Below, in pieces: positions 51,897-61,870 of a DNA stretch of 64,000 nt; positions within the stretch are counted from its first letter, which is position 1, and every line of letters begins with the position of its first letter. Both the position numbers and the translations under genes were made by a program. The notes below the pieces were generated by a model that saw only the letters and a list, made by a program, of their open reading frames with translations, was not told where the DNA came from and did not search any database. The stretch comes from Bacteroidota bacterium (GTDB lineage Bacteria; Bacteroidota; Bacteroidia; Sphingobacteriales; Sphingobacteriaceae), in contig JAEXHI010000023.1 in the NCBI GenBank assembly GCA_023450085.1, positions 89,439 through 153,438 of the forward strand. Reading direction: 5' to 3'.

Positions 51897-54800
51897 TTAA
51901 AGCGTGATGTTTATACCCAATGAAAAAGTACGTGGCAAAGGAATTGCACCATTGTCAACCCCCATAGTACTTGCACCAGAGCCTCCTGCATTTGGACCTG
52001 CACTATTTACCTCAGGATCACCGCCTGAATAGTTGGTAATTACAAATGGGTTTTGTGCGCCTAACTCAAATCTTGCGCCTTTAAGACCTAACTTGTTGGC
52101 AAAAGAAGTTGGCAATTGGTAGCCTAAGTTAATGTAGCGAACTCTAGCCCAATTTACTTTCTCTACGAAATTGGTTCCTACCTGGTAGTAGTTGTTTGCA
52201 AAGTAACTGTAGTCTAACACCACTTTCTTGGTATTTTTAACATAGGTACCATCACCTTGTTGTACTACACCGTTAAACACAAATTCTTTATCTCTCCACT
52301 CCCCGATATCATAAGCAATACCGTTAGACATCATTCCTTGACGGCTTGCGTTCAAGATATCGCCACCGATTCTGAAATCCCAAAGGAATGACAAACTAAA
52401 TTGCTTGTATTTAAAGTTATTGATTAAACCGAAGTTGAAATCTGGCTCCCTGTTCCCAATATAACGTTCCTTGGTGCTGTTATCAATAATTGGATAACCA
52501 TTCGCATCAACTACAATGTATCCATCAGGGTTCCTTCTATAGTCGGAACCTACGATACCTAAAACTGGCTTGTTCAACGTAGTTGCCGCGGCACCCGCAT
52601 TAAGCTGTGCATTGGTGTAAATAAAGGTTACGATATCTCCAGCGAAATTCAACATCTTCGATCTGTTCTTCCAACCGTTTAAGGTTGCAGTCCAAGTGAA
52701 GTTCTCTGTTTTAATTGGAGTTCCACTTACTGAAAACTCTACCCCTCTGTTTCTTAAAGAACCTGCGTTAAAGGTCATAATTACATATCCAGATGGCAAA
52801 GGTACCCTAGGCGTCATGATCATGTCAATACTTTTTCTTTCATAAACTGCCACATCAATGTTCAATCTATTTTTGAAAAAGCTCAATTCTGTACCAAACT
52901 CAAGCTCTTGTGTTTTTTCAGGACCTAGGTTTGGATTTCCCCCGGTTGGGTCATTCACAAAACCACCGCCAACAGTATAAGCTTGTCTCAAATTGCTATT
53001 TGTTCTATAAATAGGCGCATCCTTACCCACACGTGCATAACTCGCTCTTAATTTACCATACCAATCTTTACTGTTTTCAAAAAGCTCTGAATAGGTTAAG
53101 CTTGCCGAGTAAGATGGAGAGAAAAATGTCCTGGCGTTTGCCGGCAAAGTAGAAGTCCAGTCATTACGACCAGTAACACCAATGGATGCGATGTTTTTAT
53201 ATTCCAATCTAACATCTCCAAAAACAGCATAACGTTGTCTACGTGCAATGGCCTCTGTTACGATAACATTCTCTCTGTTTACCACGTTTGGCGAGAAAAT
53301 ATCACTCACTAAAAAGCCTGTAGCTTCATAATTCACTCCTCTATTGTCATAGTATTCGCTACTACCACCTACTATTGCGGTTAATCTCAAATCTGTTGCG
53401 ATTTTTTTATCGTAAGTAGCCGTTAAGTTAGAGGTAATGAACTTCGTTTCCGAGTTATTTTCAGCAACAAATCCGTTAAAGGCAGTTGAAGAAGGTGTAC
53501 CAGGAGTAATCACTCTTCTATATTTAGTAGAAGTAAAATCCTGACCTAATCTGTACGCTAAGGTTAATCCTTGAATTGGCTTATAGGTAATATTGTTGTT
53601 TACCAAGAACCTATCCACATTGTTATTTCTAGGATTGCGCATTACTCCCCACATAGGAGAGATTCTTGCCTGATTTTCGTTACCTGGCTCCACATAAGCA
53701 TACAACGGATCGCCATTTGGTTTTTGATAGCTCAAGATATCATAACGACGTGGATACAATAAGATACTATTGATCCAACCACCAGAACCAGCGCCAACCA
53801 AACCCTCTTGAATATCATTTTTGATATAACTAGCCGAAGTGGTCATTTCTATTTTCTTGCTCAACTTAGCCGTACCCTTCACCATCAGGTTAATTTTCTC
53901 CTGATCAGTATTCGGAATCATAGATCCCGCGTTACGGTAGCCTCCAGAAACATAGTAGTTCAATTTCTCAGACCCGCCGTTTATGTTGAAGTTAGCATCA
54001 TGAGTGATTGCTGTTTCAAAGAAGCGATTGATGTTGTTATAGATTTTCTCATCATAACGAAATTTTCTTCCCCATGAGCTACCCGAAGTTTCGTCGTAAA
54101 TACCACCGGTACCTGTAGTATAAATGGATTGCTGACGAGGGGTTCTGCCCATTGTTTCTACAAACGACTTGTATGAACCGGCAACTTGCAAAGTTCCCGC
54201 TTTTCCACTTTTTGTAGTGATGATAATCGCACCCGAAGCAGCATCAATACCATAAAGCGCAGCAGCTGCCGCCCCCTTCAAAATGGTGATATCTTCTATA
54301 TCTTCAGGATTAAAATCCGATAAGCGGTTTACTGTTCCGTTAGAAGCATTATTGTTCACTCGAATACCGTCGACGATCATTAAAGGTTGGTTGTCACCAG
54401 AAAGTGTAGTTGAACCCCTTAAGATAATTTCAGAAGGCAAACCTGGGGAGCCGCCCGAAGCACTAATTTGAGCTCCAGCAATTTGCCCTTGCAACGCATT
54501 GATAATATTTGATTGATTTGCATTCCTCAAATCATCACCTTTTACAGTTTGCACTGAGTAAGTTAATGATTTTTTACTTCTTTCAATACCTAAAGCGGTA
54601 ACCACTACCTCGTTAAGCACTTTAGAATCGGACTTCAACTCAACATTGATTGTTTTTGCGTCACCAACTGTTCTTTCTTCAGAGATAAAACCGATGTAAG
54701 AGAATATAAGGACTTCCCCCGCTTTTGCACCGATGGTATAGGCTCCATCTGAATTGGATTGAACCCCATTGGCTCCTCCTTTAACCCTCACAGAAACACC

Positions 54801-54920
54801 CGGAATCCCGAGCTTATCATCTGCAGATGTTACCTTACCCGTAATCGTTATTTGCTGAGCCATTAAATTCATTGTCAGCAAAAACGCACTCAAGAATAAC
54901 ATGAGTAGTTTTTTTTTCAT
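51897..54920 (-). CDS. SusC/RagA-like TonB-dependent outer-membrane transporter, system 3
   Basis: A 1007-residue transporter. Signal MKKKLLMLFLSAFLLTMNLM then AQ, carboxypeptidase-regulatory-like domain (ITITGKVTSADDKLGIPGVS), plug with NEVVVTALGIERSKKSLTYS, EIILRGSTTLSGDNQPLMIV and DGIRVNN, and the signature EDITILKGAAAAALYGIDAA. The barrel ends PLPRTFSLGINITL. It heads the five-gene operon ending in the GH18 lipoprotein and is divergent from the DeoR regulator gene. The 223-bp region between the two holds three TGC direct repeats. Confidence 0.95.
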   Translation of the reverse strand: MKKKLLMLFLSAFLLTMNLMAQQITITGKVTSADDKLGIPGVSVRVKGGANGVQSNSDGAYTIGAKAGEVLIFSYIGFISEERTVGDAKTINVELKSDSKVLNEVVVTALGIERSKKSLTYSVQTVKGDDLRNANQSNIINALQGQIAGAQISASGGSPGLPSEIILRGSTTLSGDNQPLMIVDGIRVNNNASNGTVNRLSDFNPEDIEDITILKGAAAAALYGIDAASGAIIITTKSGKAGTLQVAGSYKSFVETMGRTPRQQSIYTTGTGGIYDETSGSSWGRKFRYDEKIYNNINRFFETAITHDANFNINGGSEKLNYYVSGGYRNAGSMIPNTDQEKINLMVKGTAKLSKKIEMTTSASYIKNDIQEGLVGAGSGGWINSILLYPRRYDILSYQKPNGDPLYAYVEPGNENQARISPMWGVMRNPRNNNVDRFLVNNNITYKPIQGLTLAYRLGQDFTSTKYRRVITPGTPSSTAFNGFVAENNSETKFITSNLTATYDKKIATDLRLTAIVGGSSEYYDNRGVNYEATGFLVSDIFSPNVVNRENVIVTEAIARRQRYAVFGDVRLEYKNIASIGVTGRNDWTSTLPANARTFFSPSYSASLTYSELFENSKDWYGKLRASYARVGKDAPIYRTNSNLRQAYTVGGGFVNDPTGGNPNLGPEKTQELEFGTELSFFKNRLNIDVAVYERKSIDMIMTPRVPLPSGYVIMTFNAGSLRNRGVEFSVSGTPIKTENFTWTATLNGWKNRSKMLNFAGDIVTFIYTNAQLNAGAAATTLNKPVLGIVGSDYRRNPDGYIVVDANGYPIIDNSTKERYIGNREPDFNFGLINNFKYKQFSLSFLWDFRIGGDILNASRQGMMSNGIAYDIGEWRDKEFVFNGVVQQGDGTYVKNTKKVVLDYSYFANNYYQVGTNFVEKVNWARVRYINLGYQLPTSFANKLGLKGARFELGAQNPFVITNYSGGDPEVNSAGPNAGGSGASTMGVDNGAIPLPRTFSLGINITL

Positions 54921-54969
54921 AAATTCAAATTTGGTTAATTAATTATTTTTGTTTTGTCGTTGACCAAAA

Positions 54970-54991
54970 TACCGCAAATACATGCAATATT
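54970..54991 (-). promoter_or_regulatory. Candidate DeoR operator upstream of susC system 3
   Basis: Coding strand TGCATGTATTTGCG: TGCA and TGCG 10 bp apart, with TGGT a further 10 bp on. It lies about 50-70 bp before the ATG at 54920. Confidence 0.5.
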
Positions 54992-55044
54992 TTTTTTAAA
55001 CCCTTGTAAATATCTTAATTAAATTTCATTTAAAAAATAAAAAA

Positions 55045-55058
55045 TGCGGCATATTGCA
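55045..55058 (+). promoter_or_regulatory. Candidate DeoR operator, distal site of deoR
   Basis: Plus strand TGCGGCATATTGCA: TGCG and TGCA 10 bp apart, about 86-99 bp before the deoR ATG. Confidence 0.4.
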
Positions 55059-55085
55059 AAAACTAAGAAAAAACAGCATAAAAAA

Positions 55086-55107
55086 TAACGCAACAAACAG
55101 CATTTTA
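55086..55107 (-). promoter_or_regulatory. Candidate DeoR operator, proximal site of deoR
   Basis: Minus strand TGCTGTTTGTTGCG: TGCT and TGCG 10 bp apart with the same A/T flanks as the susC system 2 site. It ends 37 bp before the deoR ATG, fitting autoregulation. Confidence 0.45.
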
Positions 55108-55143
55108 ACTATCTTAATCAAATCAAAAACACTCCAATAAAAA

Positions 55144-55890
55144 ATGTTAAAGAAAGAAAGACATAACATCATTATGCGTCAGATCAATTTGCACAACCGT
55201 GTATTAAGTTCTGATCTGGTAGAATTATTAAATGTATCAGAAGACACCATCAGAAGAGATCTACAGGAGCTTGCAGATGACAACCTACTCAATAAGGTAC
55301 ACGGAGGTGCATTATCTAAATCTTACCAATCTACTTTTGACGACAGTAAGGTTTATGCTAAGGATGCCAAAATCAGTATTGCTAAAAAAACTGCTTCGCT
55401 CATTAAAGATGGCATGGTAGTTTTAACAGGTGGCGGTACCACTGTAATTGAATTAGCTAAACAATTGCCTCAGCACTTGCATGCTACCTTCATCACCATT
55501 AGCCCTTTGGTAGCTGTTGAATTAGCCAAATATGAAAAAATAGAGGTTATTCTAATTGGCGGCTTATTTGCCAAAAACTCACAAATCAGCTATGGAGGTC
55601 ATGTCATTAGCCAACTGGCTGATATCAGGGCGGATCTTTGTTTAATGGGAACTAGTGCTCTGCACCCAACGGATGGCGTTACTGATACTGATTGGGAGAT
55701 TAACCAACTAAAGAAAGCAATGATTGCTTCTTCTAAAAAGACGGGGATTTTATGTATTTCGGAAAAACTGGGAACTACCTTACGCTTAAAGGTGGCAGGC
55801 CTAGAAAACATTAGCTACCTAATTACCGAGTTAGATGCAGATGACGAAATGCTAAAGGCTTACCAAGCGAAAGATTTACAGATCATTTAA
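55144..55890 (+). CDS. DeoR-family transcriptional regulator
   Basis: A 248-residue regulator. The N-terminal DeoR helix-turn-helix (~4-58) reads MLKKERHNIIMRQINLHNRV, SDLVELLNVSEDTIRRDLQE and NLLNKVHGGAL. The C-terminal effector domain (~75-232) is related to phosphosugar isomerases: GMVVLTGGGTTVIELAKQLP, TFITISPLVAVELAKYEKIE, LIGGLFAKNSQISYGGHVIS and TSALHPTDGVTDTDWEINQL. The family senses phosphorylated sugars and usually represses transport and catabolic genes. Placement among four susCD operons, anmK and a nagB fusion suggests an amino-sugar phosphate as the signal. Shared direct repeats upstream of these genes are the likely binding sites. It ends at a bidirectional terminator. Confidence 0.93.
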   Translation: MLKKERHNIIMRQINLHNRVLSSDLVELLNVSEDTIRRDLQELADDNLLNKVHGGALSKSYQSTFDDSKVYAKDAKISIAKKTASLIKDGMVVLTGGGTTVIELAKQLPQHLHATFITISPLVAVELAKYEKIEVILIGGLFAKNSQISYGGHVISQLADIRADLCLMGTSALHPTDGVTDTDWEINQLKKAMIASSKKTGILCISEKLGTTLRLKVAGLENISYLITELDADDEMLKAYQAKDLQII

Positions 55891-55900
55891 ACACAGAAAT

Positions 55901-55930
55901 AAAAAAGTCCCGTAGGTACGGGACTTTTTT
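55901..55930. terminator. Bidirectional terminator between deoR and susD system 4
   Basis: AAAAAAGTCCCGTA / TACGGGACTTTTTT with a 2-nt loop, 10 bp past the deoR stop and 3 bp before the convergent susD stop. Confidence 0.9.
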
Positions 55931-55933
55931 ATT

Positions 55934-57271
55934 TTAGAATGCCGGGTTAGCCGGGGTGTTAGGGTTATTATCTCTTTCTTGGAAAGGGTAAGGCATGAAA
56001 CGTCGTTTCATCTCTCCAACTGGCCTTCCAAACCTACGCATATCTTCGAGCTTTAGCCCTGAAGCAAATAGCTCAATACAACGATGCTTATAAATAAGAT
56101 CCAACAACTGAGGCTGGGTATAAGGGCCAGTTAACGCGGTTAAGTTTGCACCAACACCAAAAACATCAGTTGTTTTGGTTATTACCTTATTCAATTCCGT
56201 TAATGCGCTATTCAAATCTGGAGTGGTTTGACGTGCGTAAGCTTCTGCTTTAATCAAAGGAATTTCTCCAGGCAAGAAAATAGGGAAAGATCCTGTTACA
56301 GAGGTAGCAAAACCTGCCATACGCAAGGAAGCAGGGCTGCCTGCCATTACTGTGTAAAATGGAATACGCTTATCATTCACATCTGGAACTAATGTTCCTG
56401 CCAAGCCCAAATTTGCATCTGTTGGCTGAAAAACGTTGTTTGAGCTCGCCACGGAAGCTATGATATTAACGTTGGCCGCATCAAACTTGAATGGCGAAAT
56501 ATCGGCAGAACTAATTGTGTTTTTATTTGGAGGAATCACTGTTGGCGTAATCACCGCATTAGCCTCACTCAAAGCAATCGCATATTGCCCAGAAAACAAA
56601 GCATATCTGGCTTTTAATGCGTGTAGTGCATTCACAATGTTAATATTATTAACGGTACTGTTAAACTGTGTAGAGATAGGATTAGCCGCTATTTTGGTCA
56701 AAGCATTATCTATTGCAGCAATAGCAGCCTTATAACCATCCATCCTATCAACAAAAGGTACCGCCTTGCCTACAGTTACGGGTACTTTCTCCCAAAAAGA
56801 AGAAAGCGTACCTAAAGAAAGAGCCTTAAAAACAGTCACATAACCTATTAAGCCTGAGGCATAATTTTTATCACCTAATGCTTCAGCACCTGCGATCACT
56901 TTGTTACTTTCGTCAATCACCTTCAACGAAGATGCCCACATATTAAACAAAATAGTATTTGTTCCATCGACAGCACTTCCGCCGGTGCTCAATTGCAATT
57001 CGGGAATGTTACCTGCATTTAGCAACCTAAGCTCATTACTCACAAAACCCGAAGCAGTAACCGAGTTAAACAAAACACCTGTTCTACTCAAAGTATAGGT
57101 ACGATTAACACCCATTGCTACGGCAGATAGGGCCTGACTAGAACCCAACGCTACGTCTGTACTAGCTCTTGAAGGGTCTTCAAAATCCTTTTTACATGAA
57201 GACATCATGCCTGTTAGCGTTAAGAGGCTACAGGCTATATATATTGAATTTTTCTTAATATTTTTCATCAT
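55934..57271 (-). CDS. SusD/RagB-like outer-membrane lipoprotein, system 4
   Basis: A 445-residue lipoprotein. Signal MMKNIKKNSIYIACSLLTLT, then GMMSSC with the lipobox Cys and KKDFEDPSRAS. RagB/SusD features: IPLIKAEAYARQTTPDLNSA, LLDLIYKHRCIELFASGLKL and EDMRRFGRPVGEMKRRFMPY, with YPFQERDNNPNTPANPAF at the end. The ending is the classical RagB/SusD type (LR(Y/F)P..E...NPN) and differs from the SusD_2 proteins of systems 1-3. It is shorter than the others. It follows susC by 15 bp. Confidence 0.93.
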   Translation of the reverse strand: MMKNIKKNSIYIACSLLTLTGMMSSCKKDFEDPSRASTDVALGSSQALSAVAMGVNRTYTLSRTGVLFNSVTASGFVSNELRLLNAGNIPELQLSTGGSAVDGTNTILFNMWASSLKVIDESNKVIAGAEALGDKNYASGLIGYVTVFKALSLGTLSSFWEKVPVTVGKAVPFVDRMDGYKAAIAAIDNALTKIAANPISTQFNSTVNNINIVNALHALKARYALFSGQYAIALSEANAVITPTVIPPNKNTISSADISPFKFDAANVNIIASVASSNNVFQPTDANLGLAGTLVPDVNDKRIPFYTVMAGSPASLRMAGFATSVTGSFPIFLPGEIPLIKAEAYARQTTPDLNSALTELNKVITKTTDVFGVGANLTALTGPYTQPQLLDLIYKHRCIELFASGLKLEDMRRFGRPVGEMKRRFMPYPFQERDNNPNTPANPAF

Positions 57272-57286
57272 TTATCCTCCTAACCA

Positions 57287-60200
57287 TTAAAATTTAACCT
57301 GTAAACCTAAGCTAAAGGTCCTAGGGATTGGCACCGAACCAAAATCGATATTTCTTAAAATCGTAGATTGACCTGCCGAATTTAATTCAGGATCATAACC
57401 TTTGTATTTATCCCAAGATATTAGATTTCTTCCGCTCAACACTACCGTCAAATTACTGATAGATTTTACCTTACCAATATTGTAGCTCAATGAGATCTCT
57501 CTTAATTTCACAAAAGAACCGTCATCTATCCTCCATTCTTCAATAGCGTACACTCCGGCAACGTAGCCTCTTGGCAACTGGCCCAATTGCTCTTGCTCGG
57601 CCACTTTACCGTTACCCACTCCCTGTCTGGTTCTCCAGTCGGCATTCCAAACATCTCCACCGTGCACGCCGTCCAATTGAACTCGCAAACCAAATCGTTT
57701 ATAACTGAAATCATTCACGAACGACCAATTGTAATCTGGATTAGGATTTCCCAACACTTTCCTTAGTGGATTACCGGCACCATCTTTAGCTTGTTGAGGG
57801 ATGCCTGCGGCGTTCGTAACTAAACTTCCATCGTTATTTCTAGCGAAGTAAGTTCCATAGAATACCCCCAGCGGCTGACCATCAATGATAGCTACAGGCG
57901 CTCCTGGATTGGTACTCAATAACCTCATCGCTCCGATATTGTAAGCCTCATTTCTATTTCTATTGAAAATTACATTGGTGTTCCAGCTAAAATCATTCGT
58001 TTTAATTGGTGCCCCACCTAAAACAACTTCAAAACCAGTATTTTTTAAAGAACCGATATTATTTAAGAAGCTGGTGTAACCTTCTGAAGGTGCAATTACC
58101 TGTGGCAACAATAGGTCCTTCACTTTTTTATTATAATAGTTGAAACTTAAGTTTAATCTATTATTGAAAAACCCTAAATCTGTTCCCACTTCCAATTCAT
58201 CCTGACGCTCTGGTTTGATATTCTCATTAGCTAGCTGAAATGGACTGAACAAGGAAATGTATTCTATAAATGCCTGACCATTATAGGCATTGATACGGTC
58301 ATAAGGGCCAATACCCGTTAAGTTACCCGACTGACCATAAGCAGCTCTCAACTTAAAAGTATTCCACCAAGAAGACATCTTAGTATTCTTCCAATAGTCT
58401 GCAGAAGAAAGTACATAACTTAAACTTGCTTTTACATAAACCTGGTTCCTATTATCCTTTCCAAACACAGACGATTCGTCCATACGTAGAGCTCCTGTCA
58501 AGAACAAATGGTCTTTGTATTTGAAGTTTTGTTGTACATAAGCTCCGCTGATCGACAATTCTGTTCTACCATCAACCCCAGGCAGCGCTGTAGCGGCGCC
58601 ATTAACTGTAGATATTTTGGGCGCCATACCTCTTCCTTGCAGTAATTGATACCTTCCTCTTTCATATTGATAAGAGTATCCTACTTGAGTAACCGAGGTC
58701 AACAGGTCCGAAATCTTACCTTGATAGGTTGCATTGATCTCGTTATTGAACATAAATGCTTTATTGGAAGCCGTACTCGCGTAACCATTTTGAGTCCCGT
58801 CTAAACTTGTTCCTCCTCCAAAAAAATCTACGTTAACATTATAGGTATATGGCGGAATATAGGTTGTTCCGTTTTGTGAAGAATTATCCGCACCCAAAGT
58901 TAAATCTATAGTAAGATTCTTAATTGGGTTCAGCTTCAAAGTAGCATTGGCAATAATTCTGTCTACTTCCTGTCTTTGCTTAATATCTTCAATTACAGAG
59001 ACTGGATTTACACGCCCTCTCTCTCCCACAGCCATTAAGTTCCCGTTGGCATCTCTTCTCCAAATATCGTGGAAGTTACCGATAATAGTTACCGAGTTCA
59101 TTGGCGAAAAGAAAGAGTTACCATCTGGCTTTTCGTTAGCAGCACTTTTGACATAGTTTAAGCCTGCAGATAAACTGGCCCAATTATTTAATTTCTGGTC
59201 TAAATTTGTTCTGAAGTTATACTTCCTAAAATCAGTATTCTTGATAATCCCTTGATTGTTAAAATAACCAAATGATGAATACACTTTTGTATTTTCATTA
59301 CCGCCAGAAATAGACAAGTTGTTATCTGTACCCACTCCAGTTCTAAATATATAGTCCTGATAATCGTATCTCGTCACAGGGCTAGTGGTCGTTAATGTCG
59401 GCGTAAGCACATCTTGAGTTACTGCATCAACACTTCCTCCAAATTTTACTGGCGACTGGTTTACTTCTATTTTCTTACGCAATTCACTAATAGTAAAATT
59501 GGTATTAAAACTCACTTGGGTTTTACCTGCAACACCTTTTTTGGTGAAGATTTGAATAACCCCTGCGTTTGCCCTCGATCCATAAATCGCAGCGGCCGAG
59601 GCCCCGTTCAATACCTCTACTCTTTCGATATCGGCAGGGTTAATATCTACCATTCTATTTTGGCCAATATTCCCTACAAAACCGCTCCCATCATAGTTAC
59701 CAGAAGTGTTGGTCACCCTTGTAGTGGTATTATTCATAATAACCCCGTCAATAATATACAAAGGCTCCGTAGATGAATTCGCAGAACTGATACCACGTAA
59801 TTTTACAGACATTCCACCCGCGGGGTCGCCTGAGTTCTGGCTGATTTGCGCACCGGCAATTTTACCCTGCATAGAAGCTAGCACATTCCCACTTGGCGCT
59901 TTGTTCAAATCATCACCCTTTACAGTAGAGATATAGTTACCCAACTGTTTACGTGTTGTTCCCTGTGAAGTACCTGTTACAATCACCTCATCAAGTCCCA
60001 TGGCATCTTGGCCTAAGGTAAAATTAGCGGTAACGTTGTTATTTGAGCCGAGCGTAATTTGTTGACTTGCCGTTTTATAACCAATAAATGTAACCGAAAC
60101 CTGATAGTTTCCTGGTGCTAAATTGGCCACTAACGAATACGTACCATCGCTACCTGCAGCTACTGCAAAATTGGTTCCCTGCACCTTTACTCCGGCTCCC

Positions 60201-60352
60201 GGAACTGGTGCATTGGTCCCCTCTTCGGTGACTTTTCCGCTAATAACGTAACGATTGGTTTGTGCATTTGCCGTTAAAAAAAACAGCAAAAAGATGGGCG
60301 ACATACAGAGTATCCTCCATTTTGACCGCCATGAAGTGTAGATTCTCTTCAT
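57287..60352 (-). CDS. SusC/RagA-like TonB-dependent outer-membrane transporter, system 4
   Basis: About 1021 residues from the ATG at 60352, chosen because MKRIYTSWRSKWRILCMSPI plus FLLFFLTANAQ forms a signal peptide; an in-frame ATG at 60385 would add 11 residues. The carboxypeptidase-regulatory-like domain is YVISGKVTEEGTNAPVPGAG. The plug has DEVIVTGTSQGTTRKQLGNY, SVKLRGISSANSSTEPLYII and DGVIMNN, and the signature RVEVLNGASAAAIYGSRANA. The barrel ends PIPRTFSLGLQVKF. Sequence differs clearly from systems 1-3, matching its different SusD type. Four 10-bp-phased TGC sites lie upstream. Confidence 0.94.
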   Translation of the reverse strand: MKRIYTSWRSKWRILCMSPIFLLFFLTANAQTNRYVISGKVTEEGTNAPVPGAGVKVQGTNFAVAAGSDGTYSLVANLAPGNYQVSVTFIGYKTASQQITLGSNNNVTANFTLGQDAMGLDEVIVTGTSQGTTRKQLGNYISTVKGDDLNKAPSGNVLASMQGKIAGAQISQNSGDPAGGMSVKLRGISSANSSTEPLYIIDGVIMNNTTTRVTNTSGNYDGSGFVGNIGQNRMVDINPADIERVEVLNGASAAAIYGSRANAGVIQIFTKKGVAGKTQVSFNTNFTISELRKKIEVNQSPVKFGGSVDAVTQDVLTPTLTTTSPVTRYDYQDYIFRTGVGTDNNLSISGGNENTKVYSSFGYFNNQGIIKNTDFRKYNFRTNLDQKLNNWASLSAGLNYVKSAANEKPDGNSFFSPMNSVTIIGNFHDIWRRDANGNLMAVGERGRVNPVSVIEDIKQRQEVDRIIANATLKLNPIKNLTIDLTLGADNSSQNGTTYIPPYTYNVNVDFFGGGTSLDGTQNGYASTASNKAFMFNNEINATYQGKISDLLTSVTQVGYSYQYERGRYQLLQGRGMAPKISTVNGAATALPGVDGRTELSISGAYVQQNFKYKDHLFLTGALRMDESSVFGKDNRNQVYVKASLSYVLSSADYWKNTKMSSWWNTFKLRAAYGQSGNLTGIGPYDRINAYNGQAFIEYISLFSPFQLANENIKPERQDELEVGTDLGFFNNRLNLSFNYYNKKVKDLLLPQVIAPSEGYTSFLNNIGSLKNTGFEVVLGGAPIKTNDFSWNTNVIFNRNRNEAYNIGAMRLLSTNPGAPVAIIDGQPLGVFYGTYFARNNDGSLVTNAAGIPQQAKDGAGNPLRKVLGNPNPDYNWSFVNDFSYKRFGLRVQLDGVHGGDVWNADWRTRQGVGNGKVAEQEQLGQLPRGYVAGVYAIEEWRIDDGSFVKLREISLSYNIGKVKSISNLTVVLSGRNLISWDKYKGYDPELNSAGQSTILRNIDFGSVPIPRTFSLGLQVKF

Positions 60353-60421
60353 ACTTGATGTAAATAAGTGGTTAGTTTTCAGCAATTTTGCCGTTTTAAA
60401 ATAGACACAGGTCTATTCAAG

Positions 60422-60455
60422 CGTAAATATCTGCAATTGTTGGCATTAAACCGCA
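60422..60455 (-). promoter_or_regulatory. Candidate DeoR operator upstream of susC system 4 (four phased half sites)
   Basis: Coding strand from 60455: TGCG, TGCC, TGCA and TACG, each starting exactly 10 bp after the previous one (TGCGGTTTAATGCC, then AACAATTGCAGATATTTACG). It is about 70-103 bp before the ATG at 60352 and the longest array of the set. Confidence 0.5.
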
Positions 60456-60480
60456 AATAAACTTCTAAAAAATCCAAAAT

Positions 60481-61680
60481 TTATTTGGGCAAACTAATCT
60501 TACCCATACAGATAGATGGCACGCCCTCCCTTTCACCGAAAAAAGTTTGGCTGCCGCTTAGAGTTTCATTAGCCAATAATGCAAATAAAACTGCCTCCTT
60601 GGCATCTGGATCAATCTCCAGATCGGCAGTGGTTTTAAAAGCAATTTGAGGAAGTTCTGCTTTTAACAGCGACAACAATAAAGGATTGTGCATGCCGCCT
60701 CCACTCAAATACAGTACTGGGTTAGATAATTTTGCCAAAGCACGTTTTATGGCCTCAATAATGCCATAAGCAGAACAATGGCACAGGGTTGCCATTACGT
60801 CTTCAGGACTTAAACTTTGCGTGTTGCTTTTTTGCTGCGCAATTTCCAAATAAGCCAAACTGAACAGCTCTGGACCTGTGGTTTTAGGGAACTCGGCCTT
60901 GAAAAAGTCGTTTGATAATAAAGCCTTCAATAACGCTTCGTTCACCTTACCCTGTTTTGCAATAGCTGCATCTTTATCATAATACAACCCCTCAAAATGC
61001 TTTTGAACGTATTGGTCCATCAAAGTATTGCCTGGGCCAACATCTGTAGAAAACACCTTCGAGGCATCCAAATCACCTGGCAAGTAAGTAAAATTAGCAA
61101 TTCCTCCAATGTTCAACATGATCCGATCTTCGCCTGTTTTTGAAAAGATCAGATAGTCGCCATAAACTGCCAACGGAGCTCCTTCACCACCTGCCGCGAT
61201 ATGTTTTTGCCTAAAATCACTTAACGTGACAATTCCTGTATTTACAGCAATATGATCACCATCGCCAATTTGCAGTGTTCCGTTAGGCAAACCTTCTTGC
61301 TGGTGCAAAGACTTAGGCGCATGATAAATGGTTTGACCATGACTGGCAATAAAATCCACTTGAGAATTCTGGTAGCCCCATTCAGCAATGGTTTCATTAA
61401 TCAAGGCAGCATGCGTAAGCGCTACCTGTTCATTCATTAAACATACCATTTCCAAATCAACCTCTCGTTTTGAAAAAATACCCTTTACCTGCTTGCGGAA
61501 AGTTTCCGAATATTCTCCCGTTTTAAAATTGAGCAACTTGATTTCAGTATTACTCCCATGTCCTTTAAAAGAACAAAGCGCAATATCCAGTCCGTCCATT
61601 GAGGTACCAGACATTAAACCGATGATAAGTTTTTCTTCTTTTTGAGATTTTTGATAAAAGTCTGTGATCTGATTTTTCAT
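60481..61680 (-). CDS. anmK: Anhydro-N-acetylmuramic acid kinase
   Basis: A 399-residue kinase that opens the 1,6-anhydro ring of anhydro-MurNAc and phosphorylates it to MurNAc-6-phosphate, in peptidoglycan recycling or use of outside wall fragments. The start and ATP-site motif is LIIGLMSGTSMDGLDIALCS. IASHGQTIYHAPKSLHQQEG, LNIGGIANFTYLPGDL, VFSTDVGPGNTLMDQYVQKH and LYLSGGGMHNPLLLSLL match the family, as does EIDPDAKEAVLFALLANETL. The length is somewhat above the E. coli enzyme. It lies between susC system 4 and the nagB fusion, and its presence supports amino-sugar and cell-wall sugar use as the theme of this region. Confidence 0.94.
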   Translation of the reverse strand: MKNQITDFYQKSQKEEKLIIGLMSGTSMDGLDIALCSFKGHGSNTEIKLLNFKTGEYSETFRKQVKGIFSKREVDLEMVCLMNEQVALTHAALINETIAEWGYQNSQVDFIASHGQTIYHAPKSLHQQEGLPNGTLQIGDGDHIAVNTGIVTLSDFRQKHIAAGGEGAPLAVYGDYLIFSKTGEDRIMLNIGGIANFTYLPGDLDASKVFSTDVGPGNTLMDQYVQKHFEGLYYDKDAAIAKQGKVNEALLKALLSNDFFKAEFPKTTGPELFSLAYLEIAQQKSNTQSLSPEDVMATLCHCSAYGIIEAIKRALAKLSNPVLYLSGGGMHNPLLLSLLKAELPQIAFKTTADLEIDPDAKEAVLFALLANETLSGSQTFFGEREGVPSICMGKISLPK

Positions 61681-61870
61681 AACGAAACAAGCTTAAGATT
61701 TGGGTGGCGTAATGTACAAGATGTTTGGTTAAAAACCTCAAGCATTTTTGATTTAGACAGCTCCATTTTTGCTTAGACACTAGGCAAACTGAATGTTTTT
61801 TAATTTTTTTAAAAAGTAAAAAGCCCCGAAAAGACCTTTAAAGGGCGTTTTTTTTGCGCTTGAGGGTTTT

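Noticed and set aside
61815..61855. Terminator-like GCCC...GGGC hairpin between anmK and nagB
   Set aside because: The pairing is short with a long loop, and it lies between two divergent genes where no transcript should end; not supported as a terminator.
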